Below, in pieces: positions 42,509 through 52,274 of a stretch of 64,000 bases of DNA. A program made the translations under genes and the position numbers. The notes beneath the pieces are model-generated. The model searched no databases. It saw only the letters and a program-made list of their open reading frames with translations, and was not told the origin of the DNA. Positions within the stretch are counted from its first letter, which is position 1; each line of letters begins with the position of its first letter. This stretch comes from Dyella tabacisoli (GTDB lineage: Bacteria > Pseudomonadota > Gammaproteobacteria > Xanthomonadales > Rhodanobacteraceae), in NCBI RefSeq assembly GCF_003350925.1, contig NZ_KZ857173.1, positions 558,001 to 622,000 on the forward strand. The letters run 5' to 3'.

Positions 42509-45231
42509 GACTTGCCTTTAGGTTTCTTTGGAGTGCCGCCGCCCTTCCCAGGCTTATGTGAATCGGGCCTATGTGAATCGGGCTTAGGTAAGCCTGATTT
42601 ACGTGAATCGGCTTTACGCGAAGCTGCCGCCGGCGTTTTCTTGCCGACGCGACCGCCTGCGGGCGTACGGCTCGATGGGCCACTGTCATCACGTTTACGC
42701 GAGGAAGGACGCGAACGGGGCGGCGGATTATCGCTTGTTCTGTCGTTCGCCGGGGGCACTACCGGTGCGGCAACTTCGTCGCGGCGCCCAAACACCCGGC
42801 CAATCGCCTTGGCGGCGCGACCGATGGCGGCCACCGCACCGGTCTTGGCCGCTGGCTTGCGTGCGCCGGGCAACGAATAACGCTCACCCGCGGCAGCGTA
42901 GTCATACGCACGCCCAGCACTGGCCGGCGGCGGCGCGGCGATGCGCGACGGCACCAGACGGAAGTCGATCTTGCGATCTTCCAGACTTGCCCGCAGCACC
43001 TGCACCCGCACGTGATCGCCAAGCCGGAACTGCGCACCCGTGCGCTCACCCTTCAACAAGTGGCGGGCCGGGTCGAAATGGTAGTAATCATTGGATAGCT
43101 GGCTGATATGCACCAGACCCGACACCTTCGATTCGTCCAGCTCCACAAACAGGCCGAACGAAGTAACCCCGGTCACTACGCCATCGAATTCGCTGCCGAT
43201 GTGCTTGGACATCCAGGCGCACTTGAATCGTTCATCCACATCACGCTCGGCCTCTTCCGCACGACGCTCGCGCTGCGAGCAATGCAGCGCCATCGCAGCC
43301 ATCTCGCCAGGGGTATAGCTGTAATCGCTTGGCTTGCCGCCCGTCAGCGCATAGCGAATCGCGCGATGCACCAGCAGGTCGGGATATCGGCGAATCGGCG
43401 AGGTGAAGTGCGCGTACGCCTGCAAGGCCAGGCCGAAATGACCGCGATTATCGGGCTGATAGGCGGCCATGCTTTGCGCACGCAGCAACACCGACTGGAT
43501 CAACTGGCGCTCGGGGCGATCCTTCACCATGCGCAGCACATCGGAGAAATCGCACGGCGTCACCTCTTCCACCGAAGGCATGCGCAATTTGAATTCGCGC
43601 AGAAACTGTTGCAGGTCTTCGTACTTCTCCGCCGGCGGTGGCTCGTGTGCGCGGAACAACGCCGGAATCTTCTTCTTTTCCAGAAACAAAGCCGCCTGCA
43701 CATTCGCGGCGATCATGCACTCTTCGATCAGTTTGTGCGCATCGTTACGCTCGGTCGCGCCCATGGCGACGACGCTGCCGGTTTGATCGAGACGGAATTT
43801 CACCTCCGGCGTTTCGAAATCGATCGCGCCACGGCGACGGCGCTGCTCCGCCATGCTCTGGTACAGCGCATGCAGGTTTTCTATCTGCGGCAACACATCG
43901 GCAATTTCATGGCGTGCGTCTGCCTGCTTCAGGCCCACCGCCTCCCACACTTTGTCGTAAGTAAGCCGCGCATGCGAAAGCATTACCGCATCGTAGAACT
44001 TCGACTTCACCACTTCGCCGTCGGCACTGACCTGCATATCGCAAACCATGCACAAACGCTCGACTTTGGGATTCAGCGAGCAAATGCCGTTGGACAAGGC
44101 CTCTGGCAACATCGGCACGACGAAGCCGGGGAAATACGTCGAGGTACTGCGCTCATAGGCTTCGCGATCCAGCGCATTGCCGAGGCGCACATAATGCGAA
44201 ACATCGGCAATCGCCACGATCAGGCGATAACCGCCGCCACGCTTGGGCTCGGCATACACGGCATCATCGAAATCGCGCGCATCGGAGCCGTCAATGGTCA
44301 CCAGCGGCAGGTGCCGGATATCCACGCGCCCTTCGCGCTCGGCAGCGGTGACTTGCGGCTCGACCTCGGAGGCATCGCGGAGAACTTCCGCCGGCCACTC
44401 GTGCGGCAGGTCATGGCTGGCGATAGCCATCTCCACCAGCAAGGAAGGCTGCAGGCGATCGCCAAGCACCGCGCGGATCGCGCCCAACGGGCCGCGATGC
44501 GGGGTGGGCGGGTCGGTAATTTCGACCACCACGATCTGCCCCGAGCGAGCACCCTGCTCCTGCCCCGGCGGAATCATCACGTCTTGATGCAGGCGACGGT
44601 CATCCGGCGCCACCACAGTCACGCCGTTTTCGATGACTACACGGCCGACCAGGCGCGGCGAACGGCGTTGCAATACCTCGACGATCGCGCCCTGCCTGCG
44701 GCCGCGTCGATCGATACCGACCACGCTGGCCAAGACCCGATCGCCATGCAGCACGGTGCGCATCTGCTGCGGCGACAGGTACAAATCGTCGCCGCCCTCG
44801 TCCGGCCGCAGAAAGCCATAGCCTTCCGCATTGGCCAGCACCACACCGGGAATCAGATCAAGCTTGCGCGCCGGCGCATAGCCGTCACGCCGGCCCAGCA
44901 GCAATTGGCCATCGCGCACCATCGCCGCAAGGCGTTTGCGCAAGGCGTTGAGATCTTGCTCGTCTTCCAATTGCAGCGCTTCGGCGATACGCGCCTCGGT
45001 CAGCAGCTCGCCCCGCTCATCGAGCAGGGCAAGAATGGCTTCACGACTGGGAATGGGGCGCTCGTACCGCTGAGCCTCCCGCTCGGAATGGGGGTCATGG
45101 CCGCCACGCGAGTCTTTACGGGGGGGCTTGGCGGCGCCGGCATTGCGTGCGCGGCCTTCCGCGGCCGGCGGCCGGGCGGCCGGTTGACGCGGCGGCGTGC
45201 CTGAACGCTTGTCTTTGTTTTTTTGAGTCAC
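42505..45231 (-). CDS. rnr: Ribonuclease R
   Basis: 908 residues from a GTG start at 45231 (AAGG seven bases upstream). An N-terminal helix-turn-helix and cold-shock domains precede the RNB catalytic domain, with metal ligands in TIDGSDARDFDDAVYAE and ADVSHYV. A C-terminal S1 domain is FDGVVTGVTSFGLFVELDESK. The last 130 residues are basic and low-complexity, with degenerate repeats of the type DSRKSG, DSHRPDSHKPGKGGG, longer than the E. coli tail. RNase R degrades structured RNA, rRNA and tmRNA-tagged messages. Confidence 0.96.
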   Translation of the reverse strand: MTQKNKDKRSGTPPRQPAARPPAAEGRARNAGAAKPPRKDSRGGHDPHSEREAQRYERPIPSREAILALLDERGELLTEARIAEALQLEDEQDLNALRKRLAAMVRDGQLLLGRRDGYAPARKLDLIPGVVLANAEGYGFLRPDEGGDDLYLSPQQMRTVLHGDRVLASVVGIDRRGRRQGAIVEVLQRRSPRLVGRVVIENGVTVVAPDDRRLHQDVMIPPGQEQGARSGQIVVVEITDPPTPHRGPLGAIRAVLGDRLQPSLLVEMAIASHDLPHEWPAEVLRDASEVEPQVTAAEREGRVDIRHLPLVTIDGSDARDFDDAVYAEPKRGGGYRLIVAIADVSHYVRLGNALDREAYERSTSTYFPGFVVPMLPEALSNGICSLNPKVERLCMVCDMQVSADGEVVKSKFYDAVMLSHARLTYDKVWEAVGLKQADARHEIADVLPQIENLHALYQSMAEQRRRRGAIDFETPEVKFRLDQTGSVVAMGATERNDAHKLIEECMIAANVQAALFLEKKKIPALFRAHEPPPAEKYEDLQQFLREFKLRMPSVEEVTPCDFSDVLRMVKDRPERQLIQSVLLRAQSMAAYQPDNRGHFGLALQAYAHFTSPIRRYPDLLVHRAIRYALTGGKPSDYSYTPGEMAAMALHCSQRERRAEEAERDVDERFKCAWMSKHIGSEFDGVVTGVTSFGLFVELDESKVSGLVHISQLSNDYYHFDPARHLLKGERTGAQFRLGDHVRVQVLRASLEDRKIDFRLVPSRIAAPPPASAGRAYDYAAAGERYSLPGARKPAAKTGAVAAIGRAAKAIGRVFGRRDEVAAPVVPPANDRTSDNPPPRSRPSSRKRDDSGPSSRTPAGGRVGKKTPAAASRKADSRKSGLPKPDSHRPDSHKPGKGGGTPKKPKGKS

Positions 45232-45329
45232 TTAGTTGCCTTGGCATGTGCAACGCGGTCAATACGACGCGTATGCGATATATGGGACGGCATGAAATCC
45301 AGCTTGGATGCCATCTCGTGAAAGAATAG

Positions 45330-45358
45330 TTGACAACCACCCATCAGATACCTAGTCT
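45330..45358 (+). promoter_or_regulatory. Promoter of tRNA-Leu
   Basis: A perfect -35 TTGACA (45330-45335) is followed after 17 bases by TAGTCT (45353-45358), four of six matches to TATAAT. The tRNA begins 40 bases later. The upstream side is divergent toward rnr. Confidence 0.6.
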
Positions 45359-45398
45359 ACGCGGCTCACGCAGCCCAAACAGGTTGTGTGAGACACCT

Positions 45399-45485
45399 GC
45401 CCAGATGGCGGAATTGGTAGACGCACTAGCTTCAGGTGCTAGCGGGGGCAACTCCGTGGAGGTTCGAGTCCTCTTCTGGGCACCA
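45399..45485 (+). tRNA. tRNA-Leu (anticodon CAG)
   Basis: 87 bases. The acceptor arms GCCCAGA and TCTGGGC pair perfectly and the CCA end is encoded. The D-arm region is TGGCGGAATTGGTAGACGCA. The anticodon stem CTAGC/GCTAG holds the loop TTCAGGT with anticodon CAG. A long variable arm (GGGGGCAACTCC region) and the T-loop GTTCGAGTC confirm a class II tRNA-Leu. Confidence 0.97.
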
Positions 45486-45492
45486 ATTGTAG

Positions 45493-45526
45493 ACGAAGCC
45501 CGCAGCGATGCGGGCTTCGTTTTTTT
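45493..45526 (+). terminator. Rho-independent terminator of tRNA-Leu
   Basis: ACGAAGCCCGCA and TGCGGGCTTCGT form a perfect 12-bp stem with a GCGA tetraloop followed by seven T, starting eight bases past the tRNA. Confidence 0.95.
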
Positions 45527-45569
45527 GTGCCTGTCGCAAACGCCTTTCATGCCGACGGCAACCCGGCCA

Positions 45570-46262
45570 TCAGATGGCGGCCCGCTTCGTCGGTGCGGCC
45601 TTTTTCGCTGTCTTCTTGGCAGCGGGTTTGGCACCTTTGCCAACCAGGCGTCGCCGATCCAGGCGATGCTCTTCGCGAAAAGCATCCGCGTACTCCTTCA
45701 ACTCGGCCTTGAGCTTGCTCGCCCCGCCCGGCCCGCGCGTCACATCCTTATCGATGCTCTCGATCATCCGCTGCATCAGTTCATAGTCGTGATAGTCGCG
45801 ATACGGTTTGAGGTCGAGATCCGCCGGCACCTTGCTCAAGCGCTCATCCCCAATCGACTTCACATACTTCTGCATAAAGCGGTCATAGGCGGCCCACGTA
45901 ACCCGCTCGGCATTGACCGCCGCCTCTTCGGCGCGGGTCGCGATCTGGTGGGCGTGCAGATAGTGCAGACCTAGCTGATCGATCAGGGTCTTCTCCACCT
46001 CTTCGTGCAAGATCAAAAAACGATCCACCTCGACCGTGCGACCACGAAACGTAAAGCTTTTCGGCAAATGCCGGTCGATGTAGATGGTTTTGCCGTCTTT
46101 GCTGTAGCCGGCGAGATAGGGGATATCGTGATCGCGATCGAAATTCTTTACCCGGCGCAGAATCGCGTCGAGGGCGCGATCCAGCATCAATGCGGAAACG
46201 TACCAATCGGGAACCTTCAGCTTCTTATGCGGTGCGTTTGGATGACAGGTATTCAACGGCAT
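45570..46262 (-). CDS. Conserved hypothetical protein with a Lys-rich C-terminal tail
   Basis: 230 residues from the ATG at 46262, with AGGAGAGG upstream. The body has VPDWYVSALMLDRALDAIL, then YLAGYSKDGKTIYIDRHLP, then FLILHEEVEKTLIDQLGL and YLHAHQIATRAEEAAV. The His/Glu-rich centre could bind a metal, but no catalytic motif is proven. The C-terminus is a basic tail with AKKTAKKAAPTKR, like nucleic-acid-binding tails. I have seen similar proteins without function in other proteobacteria. It follows the VOC gene on the same strand after 53 bases. Confidence 0.7.
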   Translation of the reverse strand: MPLNTCHPNAPHKKLKVPDWYVSALMLDRALDAILRRVKNFDRDHDIPYLAGYSKDGKTIYIDRHLPKSFTFRGRTVEVDRFLILHEEVEKTLIDQLGLHYLHAHQIATRAEEAAVNAERVTWAAYDRFMQKYVKSIGDERLSKVPADLDLKPYRDYHDYELMQRMIESIDKDVTRGPGGASKLKAELKEYADAFREEHRLDRRRLVGKGAKPAAKKTAKKAAPTKRAAI

Positions 46263-46315
46263 GAGCGTCCTCTCCTGACAGTAGAAACACCATAAGGCGC
46301 CCCGAGCAGAAAAAC

Positions 46316-46735
46316 TCAAATCGCCGGCGGCCCCTTCAACTCGATCATGTTGCCCTGCGGATCGTACAGGTAGATCGACGGCCCTTCGCCTTGCGCGCCG
46401 TAGCGCGAGCCCAATTCGCCCAGGCGCACGCCGTGCGCCTTGAGATGGCCCAGGATGGCCGCCTCGTCATACCCCGCCACACTCAGGCACAGATGATCCA
46501 TGTTATGCCCCTCCGCACCCGGCGCCGCGCCGCCCATGCGCCCCAGCTTGCCGTCGACAGGGACCAGATCGATCAACGATGTGCCGGCGCGCAATTGCAC
46601 CAAGCCAATCGCATCCTGACGACGCTCCTCACTGCAACCGAGCACCTCGCAATAAAAACGCTGCATGGCATCCATATCGAGGACGCGCAGCACAATGTGA
46701 TCGAGTTGCTGCAGTTGAAACGGCGGTTTGCTCAT
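46316..46735 (-). CDS. VOC-family (glyoxalase/bleomycin-resistance fold) protein
   Basis: 139 residues from the ATG at 46735. It has LDHIVLRVLDMDAMQRFYCEV at the start and DHLCLSVAGYDEAAIL in the middle, with Glu in NMIELKGP at the end. The His and Glu at these places are the metal ligands of the vicinal-oxygen-chelate fold. The members are dioxygenases, glyoxalases or resistance proteins; the substrate here is unknown. The ribosome site is weak (AGAAG). Confidence 0.85.
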   Translation of the reverse strand: MSKPPFQLQQLDHIVLRVLDMDAMQRFYCEVLGCSEERRQDAIGLVQLRAGTSLIDLVPVDGKLGRMGGAAPGAEGHNMDHLCLSVAGYDEAAILGHLKAHGVRLGELGSRYGAQGEGPSIYLYDPQGNMIELKGPPAI

Positions 46736-47116
46736 AGATCGCTTCTGATAAAAAATAGGCCCCAAATAATAAACCCAAGCCCGCACCCAAGCCTCTGCTT
46801 TTGCCTCCACGGCAAGCAGGGATGGGCAAAAAAGCTCGCCTCAGTTAGCTCCCTCCCCTGCTTGTAGGGGAGGGCCGGGGTGCGGTCCAACCTGGCCATG
46901 AACTTCACCCTCGCCCGGCATAACTTGCCGCACATCGGCGACCGGGCATGAAAACCCGAACCCCAACGCCGCAAGACCCACCTCCCTCATCGGCGGACTA
47001 CCGAATGTTGGGGTTCGCTTTGCTCACCCCAACCTACGCGTGGTAACCCGCAGCCCCATCGCAACGGACCTGAACAAGGGCACAGAAAAAGCGGGAAAAC
47101 ACCCAGCCGACCTCTG
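46736..47116. other. Intergenic region with two palindromic repeats
   Basis: No gene is supported in these 381 bases. CCCTCCCCT and AGGGGAGGG (46851-46874) form copy 2 of the CCTCCCC palindrome family. GTTGGGGT and ACCCCAAC (47007-47033) form a second stem whose sequence, GGGGTTCGC...GCTCACCCC, I recall as an interspersed repeat in several bacteria. The promoter of the gcvP leader begins at the right end. Confidence 0.6.
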
Positions 47117-47122
47117 TATAAT
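47117..47122 (+). promoter_or_regulatory. -10 box of the gcvP leader
   Basis: A perfect TATAAT lies 16 bases before the first riboswitch helix. No good -35 is visible 17 bases upstream, which suggests an activator or a weak -35. Confidence 0.55.
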
Positions 47123-47137
47123 CCCCGCCGATTAGCT

Positions 47138-47307
47138 CGCGGTGGGAGAAGCGGGGGTAACCCGCTGCCGAAGACGCAACGCCCGTAATCGCTCAGGCTC
47201 CCATACCACCGCGCGCCAACACACTCTGGAGAGACCGGTTGAATCCGGCGCCGAAGGGGCACGAAGCGCATAGCGCTTCCAAACTCTCAGGCAAAAGGAC
47301 AGAGGGG
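47138..47307 (+). ncRNA. Tandem glycine riboswitch
   Basis: Two aptamers lie in series. Aptamer 1 (about 47138-47213) is closed by CGCGGTGG/CCACCGCG and has GGGAGAAGC, GCTGCCGAAG and GCTCAGGCTCCC. Aptamer 2 (about 47221-47307) has CTGGAGAGACCGG, GCGCCGAAGGGGCA and ACTCTCAGGCAAAAGGACAG, the classic gcvT-element core. It lies 45 bases before gcvP. Glycine binding should switch on the glycine cleavage gene, as established for this riboswitch class. Confidence 0.95.
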
Positions 47308-47351
47308 CGCCCCGCGTGCGGCACGGCACGTTATTTTCGGACGCCCCAGTC

Positions 47352-50222
47352 ATGAGCCACAACTCCACACCTTCCCTGCGTGAGCTGGAACATCACAACG
47401 CTTTTATCGAGCGTCATATCGGCCCCAACGATGCCGAGATCGCGCAGATGCTGCGCGTGGTCGGCCACGATTCGCTGGAAGCGATGACCGGCGCCATCGT
47501 GCCAAGCTCGATCAAATCCGCCGCACCGCTGGCCATGCCCGAGGCCATCACCGAAGTCGCCGCGCTGGCCAAGATCCGTGCCATCGCCGACAAAAACCAA
47601 GTCTTCAAGAATTTCATCGGCCAGGGCTATTACGGCACCCTCACGCCAAACGTCATCCTGCGCAACATCCTGGAAAACCCAGCCTGGTACACCGCCTATA
47701 CGCCTTACCAGGCCGAGATTTCGCAAGGCCGCATGGAAGCGCTGATCAATTTCCAGACCATGGTCGCCGACCTCACTGGCATGGATATCTGCAACGCCTC
47801 GCTGCTCGACGAAGCCACCGCCGCCGGTGAAGCGATGACGCTGGCCAAGCGCTCGGCCAAATCCAAGTCCAACGTGTTTTTCGTCTCCAACGGCGTGCAC
47901 CCGCAAACGCTGGAAGTGCTGCACACCCGCGCCGACGGCGTAGGCATCGAGCTGCATATCGGCGAAGACAGCGAAGCGGCCAAGGTCGACAGCTTTGGCG
48001 TGCTGCTGCAATACCCCAACACTTTCGGCCAGATCAACGATTACAAGGCATTGGCCGAGGCCGTGCATGCACGCGGCGGCCTGGTTGCCGTAGCAACCGA
48101 TCTGCTCGCGCTCACCTTGATCGCCGCCCCCGGCGAATGGGGTGCGGATATGGTTATCGGCAACAGCCAGCGCTTTGGTGTGCCGTTTGGCTTCGGTGGC
48201 CCCCACGCGGCTTACCTCGCCTGCCGCGATGCCTATAAGCGCTCCATGCCGGGCCGCCTGATCGGCGTATCCGTGGACGAGGAAGGCAAACCCGCCTACC
48301 GCCTCACCCTGCAAACCCGCGAGCAACACATCCGCCGCGAAAAGGCCACCTCCAACATCTGTACCGCGCAGGTGCTGCTGGCGGTCATGGCCAGCATGTA
48401 CGTGGTCTACCACGGCCCCGAAGGCCTTACCCGCATTGCGCACCGCGTGCATCGTCTTGCGGCGATTCTTGCCGGCGCGCTGCGCCAGGCTGGCGCTGCC
48501 GTAGGTAGCGACTTCTTCGATACCTTGCATGTCACCAACGTGGATGCTGCCGCCCTGCACGCCAAGGCGCGTGCGGCCCGCATCAACCTGCGCGAGATCG
48601 ACGCTCGCACGCTTGGCATCAGCCTGGACGAAACCAGCACGCGCGATGAAGTGATCCAGATCGCCGCCTTGTTCGGCGCCAAGATCGCCGACATCGACGC
48701 GCTCGACGCCACTACCGCCAACGCCCTGCCCGCCGGCCTGCTTCGCCACAGCGAGTTCCTGCAGCATCCGGTGTTCAACACGCATCACAGCGAACACGAG
48801 CTGCTGCGCTATATGCGCTCGCTGGCCGACAAAGATCTAGCCATGGATCGCACCATGATCCCGCTCGGCTCCTGCACCATGAAGCTCAACGCCACCGCCG
48901 AGATGATCCCGGTGACCTGGCCGGAGTTCGCCAACATCCATCCGCTGGCCCCGGCCGATCAGGCCCAGGGTTACAAACAGCTAATCGACGAATTGGAAGC
49001 GATGCTGGTGGAATGCACCGGCTACGACGCCGTAAGCCTGCAGCCCAACTCCGGCGCGCAAGGCGAATACGCCGGCCTGCTGGCGATCCGCGCGTATCAC
49101 CGCTCGCGCAATGAAGGCCATCGCGACATCTGCCTGATCCCCGAATCCGCCCACGGCACCAACCCGGCATCCGCGCAAATGTGCGGCATGACCGTGGTGG
49201 TGACCAAGTGCGACAGCAACGGCAACGTCGATGTGGAAGACATCCGCGTTCGCGCCGAGCAGTACAAAGATCGCCTTGCCGCGCTGATGATTACCTACCC
49301 GTCCACGCACGGCGTGTTCGAGGAAGACATCGTCGCCATCTGCGACATCGTCCACGCCAATGGCGGCCAGGTGTACACCGACGGCGCCAACATGAACGCG
49401 CTGGTCGGCGTAGCCAAGCCCGGCAAGTGGGGCTCGGACGTCTCGCACCTCAATTTGCATAAAACCTTCTGCATTCCGCACGGCGGCGGCGGCCCAGGTG
49501 TCGGCCCGTGCGCGGTGAAATCGCATCTCGCGCCGTTCCTGCCACGCCAGTTGGGCGGTGACGGCAAGGTCGGCATGGTCAGTGCCGCCAGCTTCGGCTC
49601 GGCGTCGATCCTGCCGATCTCGTGGATGTACATCACCCTGATGGGCACCAACGGCCTGCGCAAAGCCACCCAGGTCGCCTTGCTCAACGCCAACTACATC
49701 GCCAAGCGCCTCGCCCCGCATTACGAGACGTTGTACACCGGCCGTAACGGCCTGGTCGCGCACGAGTGCATCCTCGACCTGCGTCCGCTCAAAGACAGCA
49801 CCGGCATCAGTGCCGAAGACGTGGCCAAGCGCCTGATCGACTTCGGCTTCCATGCGCCGACGCTGAGCTTCCCTGTCCCCGGTACGCTGATGGTGGAACC
49901 GACAGAGAGCGAATCGCAGCACGAACTGGATCGCTTTATCGACGCGATGATCCAGATCCGCGACGAAATCCGCGCCATCGAAGACGGCCGCCTCGACCGC
50001 GAAGACAACCCGCTCAAGCACGCACCGCACACCGCCACCATGGTCACCGCCAGCGAGTGGACCCACGCCTACCCACGCGAACTCGCCGCCTTCCCGCTGC
50101 CCAGCCTGAGGCTGCAGAAGTACTGGTCCCCGGTAGCGCGCGTGGACAACGTCTACGGCGACAAGAACATCATGTGCGCGTGCATTCCGATCGATGCTTA
50201 TAAGGAAGAAGCCGAGGCGTAA
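47352..50222 (+). CDS. gcvP: Glycine dehydrogenase (decarboxylating), P-protein
   Basis: 956 residues from the ATG at 47352, the single-chain form. The P-protein decarboxylates glycine with PLP and passes the aminomethyl group to the H-protein lipoyl arm. The N-terminal half has [15 protein letters not shown] and [19 protein letters not shown]. The C-terminal half has [17 protein letters not shown] with the PLP lysine, and [13 protein letters not shown]. All motifs are intact. The tandem glycine riboswitch upstream gives glycine-dependent control. Confidence 0.97.
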   Translation: MSHNSTPSLRELEHHNAFIERHIGPNDAEIAQMLRVVGHDSLEAMTGAIVPSSIKSAAPLAMPEAITEVAALAKIRAIADKNQVFKNFIGQGYYGTLTPNVILRNILENPAWYTAYTPYQAEISQGRMEALINFQTMVADLTGMDICNASLLDEATAAGEAMTLAKRSAKSKSNVFFVSNGVHPQTLEVLHTRADGVGIELHIGEDSEAAKVDSFGVLLQYPNTFGQINDYKALAEAVHARGGLVAVATDLLALTLIAAPGEWGADMVIGNSQRFGVPFGFGGPHAAYLACRDAYKRSMPGRLIGVSVDEEGKPAYRLTLQTREQHIRREKATSNICTAQVLLAVMASMYVVYHGPEGLTRIAHRVHRLAAILAGALRQAGAAVGSDFFDTLHVTNVDAAALHAKARAARINLREIDARTLGISLDETSTRDEVIQIAALFGAKIADIDALDATTANALPAGLLRHSEFLQHPVFNTHHSEHELLRYMRSLADKDLAMDRTMIPLGSCTMKLNATAEMIPVTWPEFANIHPLAPADQAQGYKQLIDELEAMLVECTGYDAVSLQPNSGAQGEYAGLLAIRAYHRSRNEGHRDICLIPESAHGTNPASAQMCGMTVVVTKCDSNGNVDVEDIRVRAEQYKDRLAALMITYPSTHGVFEEDIVAICDIVHANGGQVYTDGANMNALVGVAKPGKWGSDVSHLNLHKTFCIPHGGGGPGVGPCAVKSHLAPFLPRQLGGDGKVGMVSAASFGSASILPISWMYITLMGTNGLRKATQVALLNANYIAKRLAPHYETLYTGRNGLVAHECILDLRPLKDSTGISAEDVAKRLIDFGFHAPTLSFPVPGTLMVEPTESESQHELDRFIDAMIQIRDEIRAIEDGRLDREDNPLKHAPHTATMVTASEWTHAYPRELAAFPLPSLRLQKYWSPVARVDNVYGDKNIMCACIPIDAYKEEAEA

Positions 50223-50256
50223 GTCGGCTTCGTTTGTCTCACTAACATGGAAACCC

Positions 50257-50281
50257 GAAGGCCCTGCATTGCAGGGCCTTC
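50257..50281 (+). terminator. Terminator of gcvP
   Basis: GAAGGCCCTGC and GCAGGGCCTTC form an 11-bp stem with an ATT loop, followed by TCATTTG, 34 bases past the gcvP stop. The stem is almost identical to that at 61394-61424. Confidence 0.8.
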
Positions 50282-50317
50282 TCATTTGTATAACCGCGCA
50301 GCACTCGCATCGATTCG

Positions 50318-52144
50318 CTACTGCTTGTGCAGCCGCGTAAACCCATCCGTACTCCACGCCTCACTGCCCACGCCATGGTGCACGAAGAACAGACCCGATG
50401 GATCATACTTCCGCTTCACTGCCGCCAGCCGCGGATAATTCGATCCCCAGAACGACGTCTGCCAGGCCGGCTCGAAATAATCGCTCTCCGAAACATACGA
50501 GCCCGCGCCGGGAGCTGCTTTCAACAGTGCATCCATCGCCCTGCCGATGCCGGCAGCTTCTTCACGCGCATGGGGCAGGTCAGGATCGGGCATGCCGGGA
50601 AAAGCCGGCGGCCCTTCGCCGGCGCAAATCGCCAGTGCGAATGCATCGAGTACCGCCGGATTAGTCGCAGTGTTGCGCGCGGCGGCTATTTCAGCGGCGG
50701 GCGCACCGGCCAGGCCTTTATTGAAATGCAGCGACATTTCCCAATGGCGCGTGCTGGCAAACAAGGCGTCGACGAGGCGTGACTGTGCATCTTTGTGCAG
50801 CAGCGAGGCCGGTAGCCAGGCCGAGCGGTAGCCGTGCAGAAACCAGCCTACTTGCCCCTGATCCCCAGCCCATAGCACGTGATGCGCTGGAGCATCGGGC
50901 CGATCGTCCGCGACGACCACGCCCGGCGCGTGCTGCTGGAGAAATTCGGCGTCCCAGAAATGCCGGGCTGGCAGGCTTAGTATTTTTACTTCGCTCGCAA
51001 AGCTGTACTCCTTGCGCGAACGCACCCAGTCTAGAAACGGTGCCCAGATTTTCTCCACCTGCGACTGGTCCAGCCCTTGGAACACCAGCGAAAGGCGCAA
51101 GACGTTGCCGGTCTTAAACACCATCTGTTCGCCCCAGTGACGATTGAACAAGTCACTCTGGTAGAAACTGATCGCCTTTGCGATCAACTCGCGGTAAGTG
51201 GCGTCCGAGGATGCCTTGATCGCACCGAACACCGCGCCGAACGTGTCGGGCAGTTCACGCGTGCGCAAGGTCAGCCGAGTAATCACGCCCAAACTGCCAC
51301 CGCCGCCACCCTTGATCGCCCAGAACAGCTCCGGGTTGGTGCAGGCGTTGGCGATGCGTATGACACCGTCGGCGGTAACGATCTCCGCCTCCAGCAAACC
51401 GGCCGCCGCCGTACCGTAATTTTTCGAGAAGCTGCCGAAACCGCCGCTCTGCACTAAGCCGGCGACGCCCACCGTGGTGCAGCCGCCGCCTTGCACATAG
51501 CGTCCGCCCTGCGTCGTCACCGCATGGTAGGCATCGATCCACATCGCCCCTGCCCCCACCGTCACTGCGGGTTGCGGTGCCTGCGTGGCTGCACAACCGT
51601 GACCGACAAAAGCATCGTGCACGGTCACCGCGTTCATCTTGCGTGTCCACACCAGCAAGGAATCGGGTGCGTCGGAGGTACCTTGGTAGCTGTGGCCGCC
51701 GCCCTTTACTACCAGACGCAGATGATGCTCGCGCGCAAAATTGACCGCGGCAGCAACATCCGCCGCATCACTGGCCGCGACGGCATAGACGCTAGGTTGC
51801 GAGGTCCAGGCATCGACCCAGCCGCTGGTCTGAGTCAGCGCCGGCTGGTCACCGATGTAATAAGGATTCTGCAAATGCTTGAGCGCTTCGCTGCACGCCG
51901 CATCGACTGGCGTCGCACCGCAATGGGTAAACGGCGACTCCAGCTTAATCAGGCGGCCGCCTACACGTTGGCTCAACTCCTCCCAGCGGGCCGCCGATGG
52001 CCAGGCCGGATCGCCGGGCCGCACGCGAGAATGCCAAAGCATGGTCGGTATCTGCGCGGCCCAGGCCGGCGCCAGCATCCGTGGGAGCACAGCGGGCAAA
52101 AACGGAATCGCCAGCGCGGCCTTCAGCAAATCTCTTCGGTTCAT
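50318..52144 (-). CDS. Tat-type exported FAD oxidoreductase (berberine-bridge-enzyme-like)
   Basis: 608 residues. MNRRDLLKAALAIPFLPAVL is a signal with a twin arginine. The PCMH FAD domain has VVKGGGHSYQGTSD with His151 and YVQGGGCTTVGVAG with Cys222, the two residues that bind FAD covalently in the bicovalent berberine-bridge subgroup. The C-terminal BBE domain has RLAAVKRKYDPSGLFF. Known relatives oxidise alcohols, sugars or alkaloids with oxygen; the substrate is unknown. The Tat signal fits folding with FAD before export. It converges on gcvP. Confidence 0.88.
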   Translation of the reverse strand: MNRRDLLKAALAIPFLPAVLPRMLAPAWAAQIPTMLWHSRVRPGDPAWPSAARWEELSQRVGGRLIKLESPFTHCGATPVDAACSEALKHLQNPYYIGDQPALTQTSGWVDAWTSQPSVYAVAASDAADVAAAVNFAREHHLRLVVKGGGHSYQGTSDAPDSLLVWTRKMNAVTVHDAFVGHGCAATQAPQPAVTVGAGAMWIDAYHAVTTQGGRYVQGGGCTTVGVAGLVQSGGFGSFSKNYGTAAAGLLEAEIVTADGVIRIANACTNPELFWAIKGGGGGSLGVITRLTLRTRELPDTFGAVFGAIKASSDATYRELIAKAISFYQSDLFNRHWGEQMVFKTGNVLRLSLVFQGLDQSQVEKIWAPFLDWVRSRKEYSFASEVKILSLPARHFWDAEFLQQHAPGVVVADDRPDAPAHHVLWAGDQGQVGWFLHGYRSAWLPASLLHKDAQSRLVDALFASTRHWEMSLHFNKGLAGAPAAEIAAARNTATNPAVLDAFALAICAGEGPPAFPGMPDPDLPHAREEAAGIGRAMDALLKAAPGAGSYVSESDYFEPAWQTSFWGSNYPRLAAVKRKYDPSGLFFVHHGVGSEAWSTDGFTRLHKQ

Positions 52145-52274
52145 GGAACCCTCTCCTCAGTCACCTATCGCCACTGTCCGCCGTGCGGACTCACGACACC
52201 AGCGCCCAGGGACGAGCCGCCGTCGATTTGTGACTAATGGAGGCGATTAAGGGACCAACAGGTAACGCTCTTGC

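Noticed and set aside
43108-45204. Long open frame of about 700 codons antisense to rnr
   Set aside because: It lies entirely opposite a complete RNase R gene and its product has a biased His/Arg/Gln composition with no domain. High GC content gives such shadow frames.
47331-48797. Antisense frame of 488 codons opposite gcvP, and a second at 48981-50357
   Set aside because: gcvP is intact and conserved on the plus strand. The antisense products have no motif and no ribosome site.
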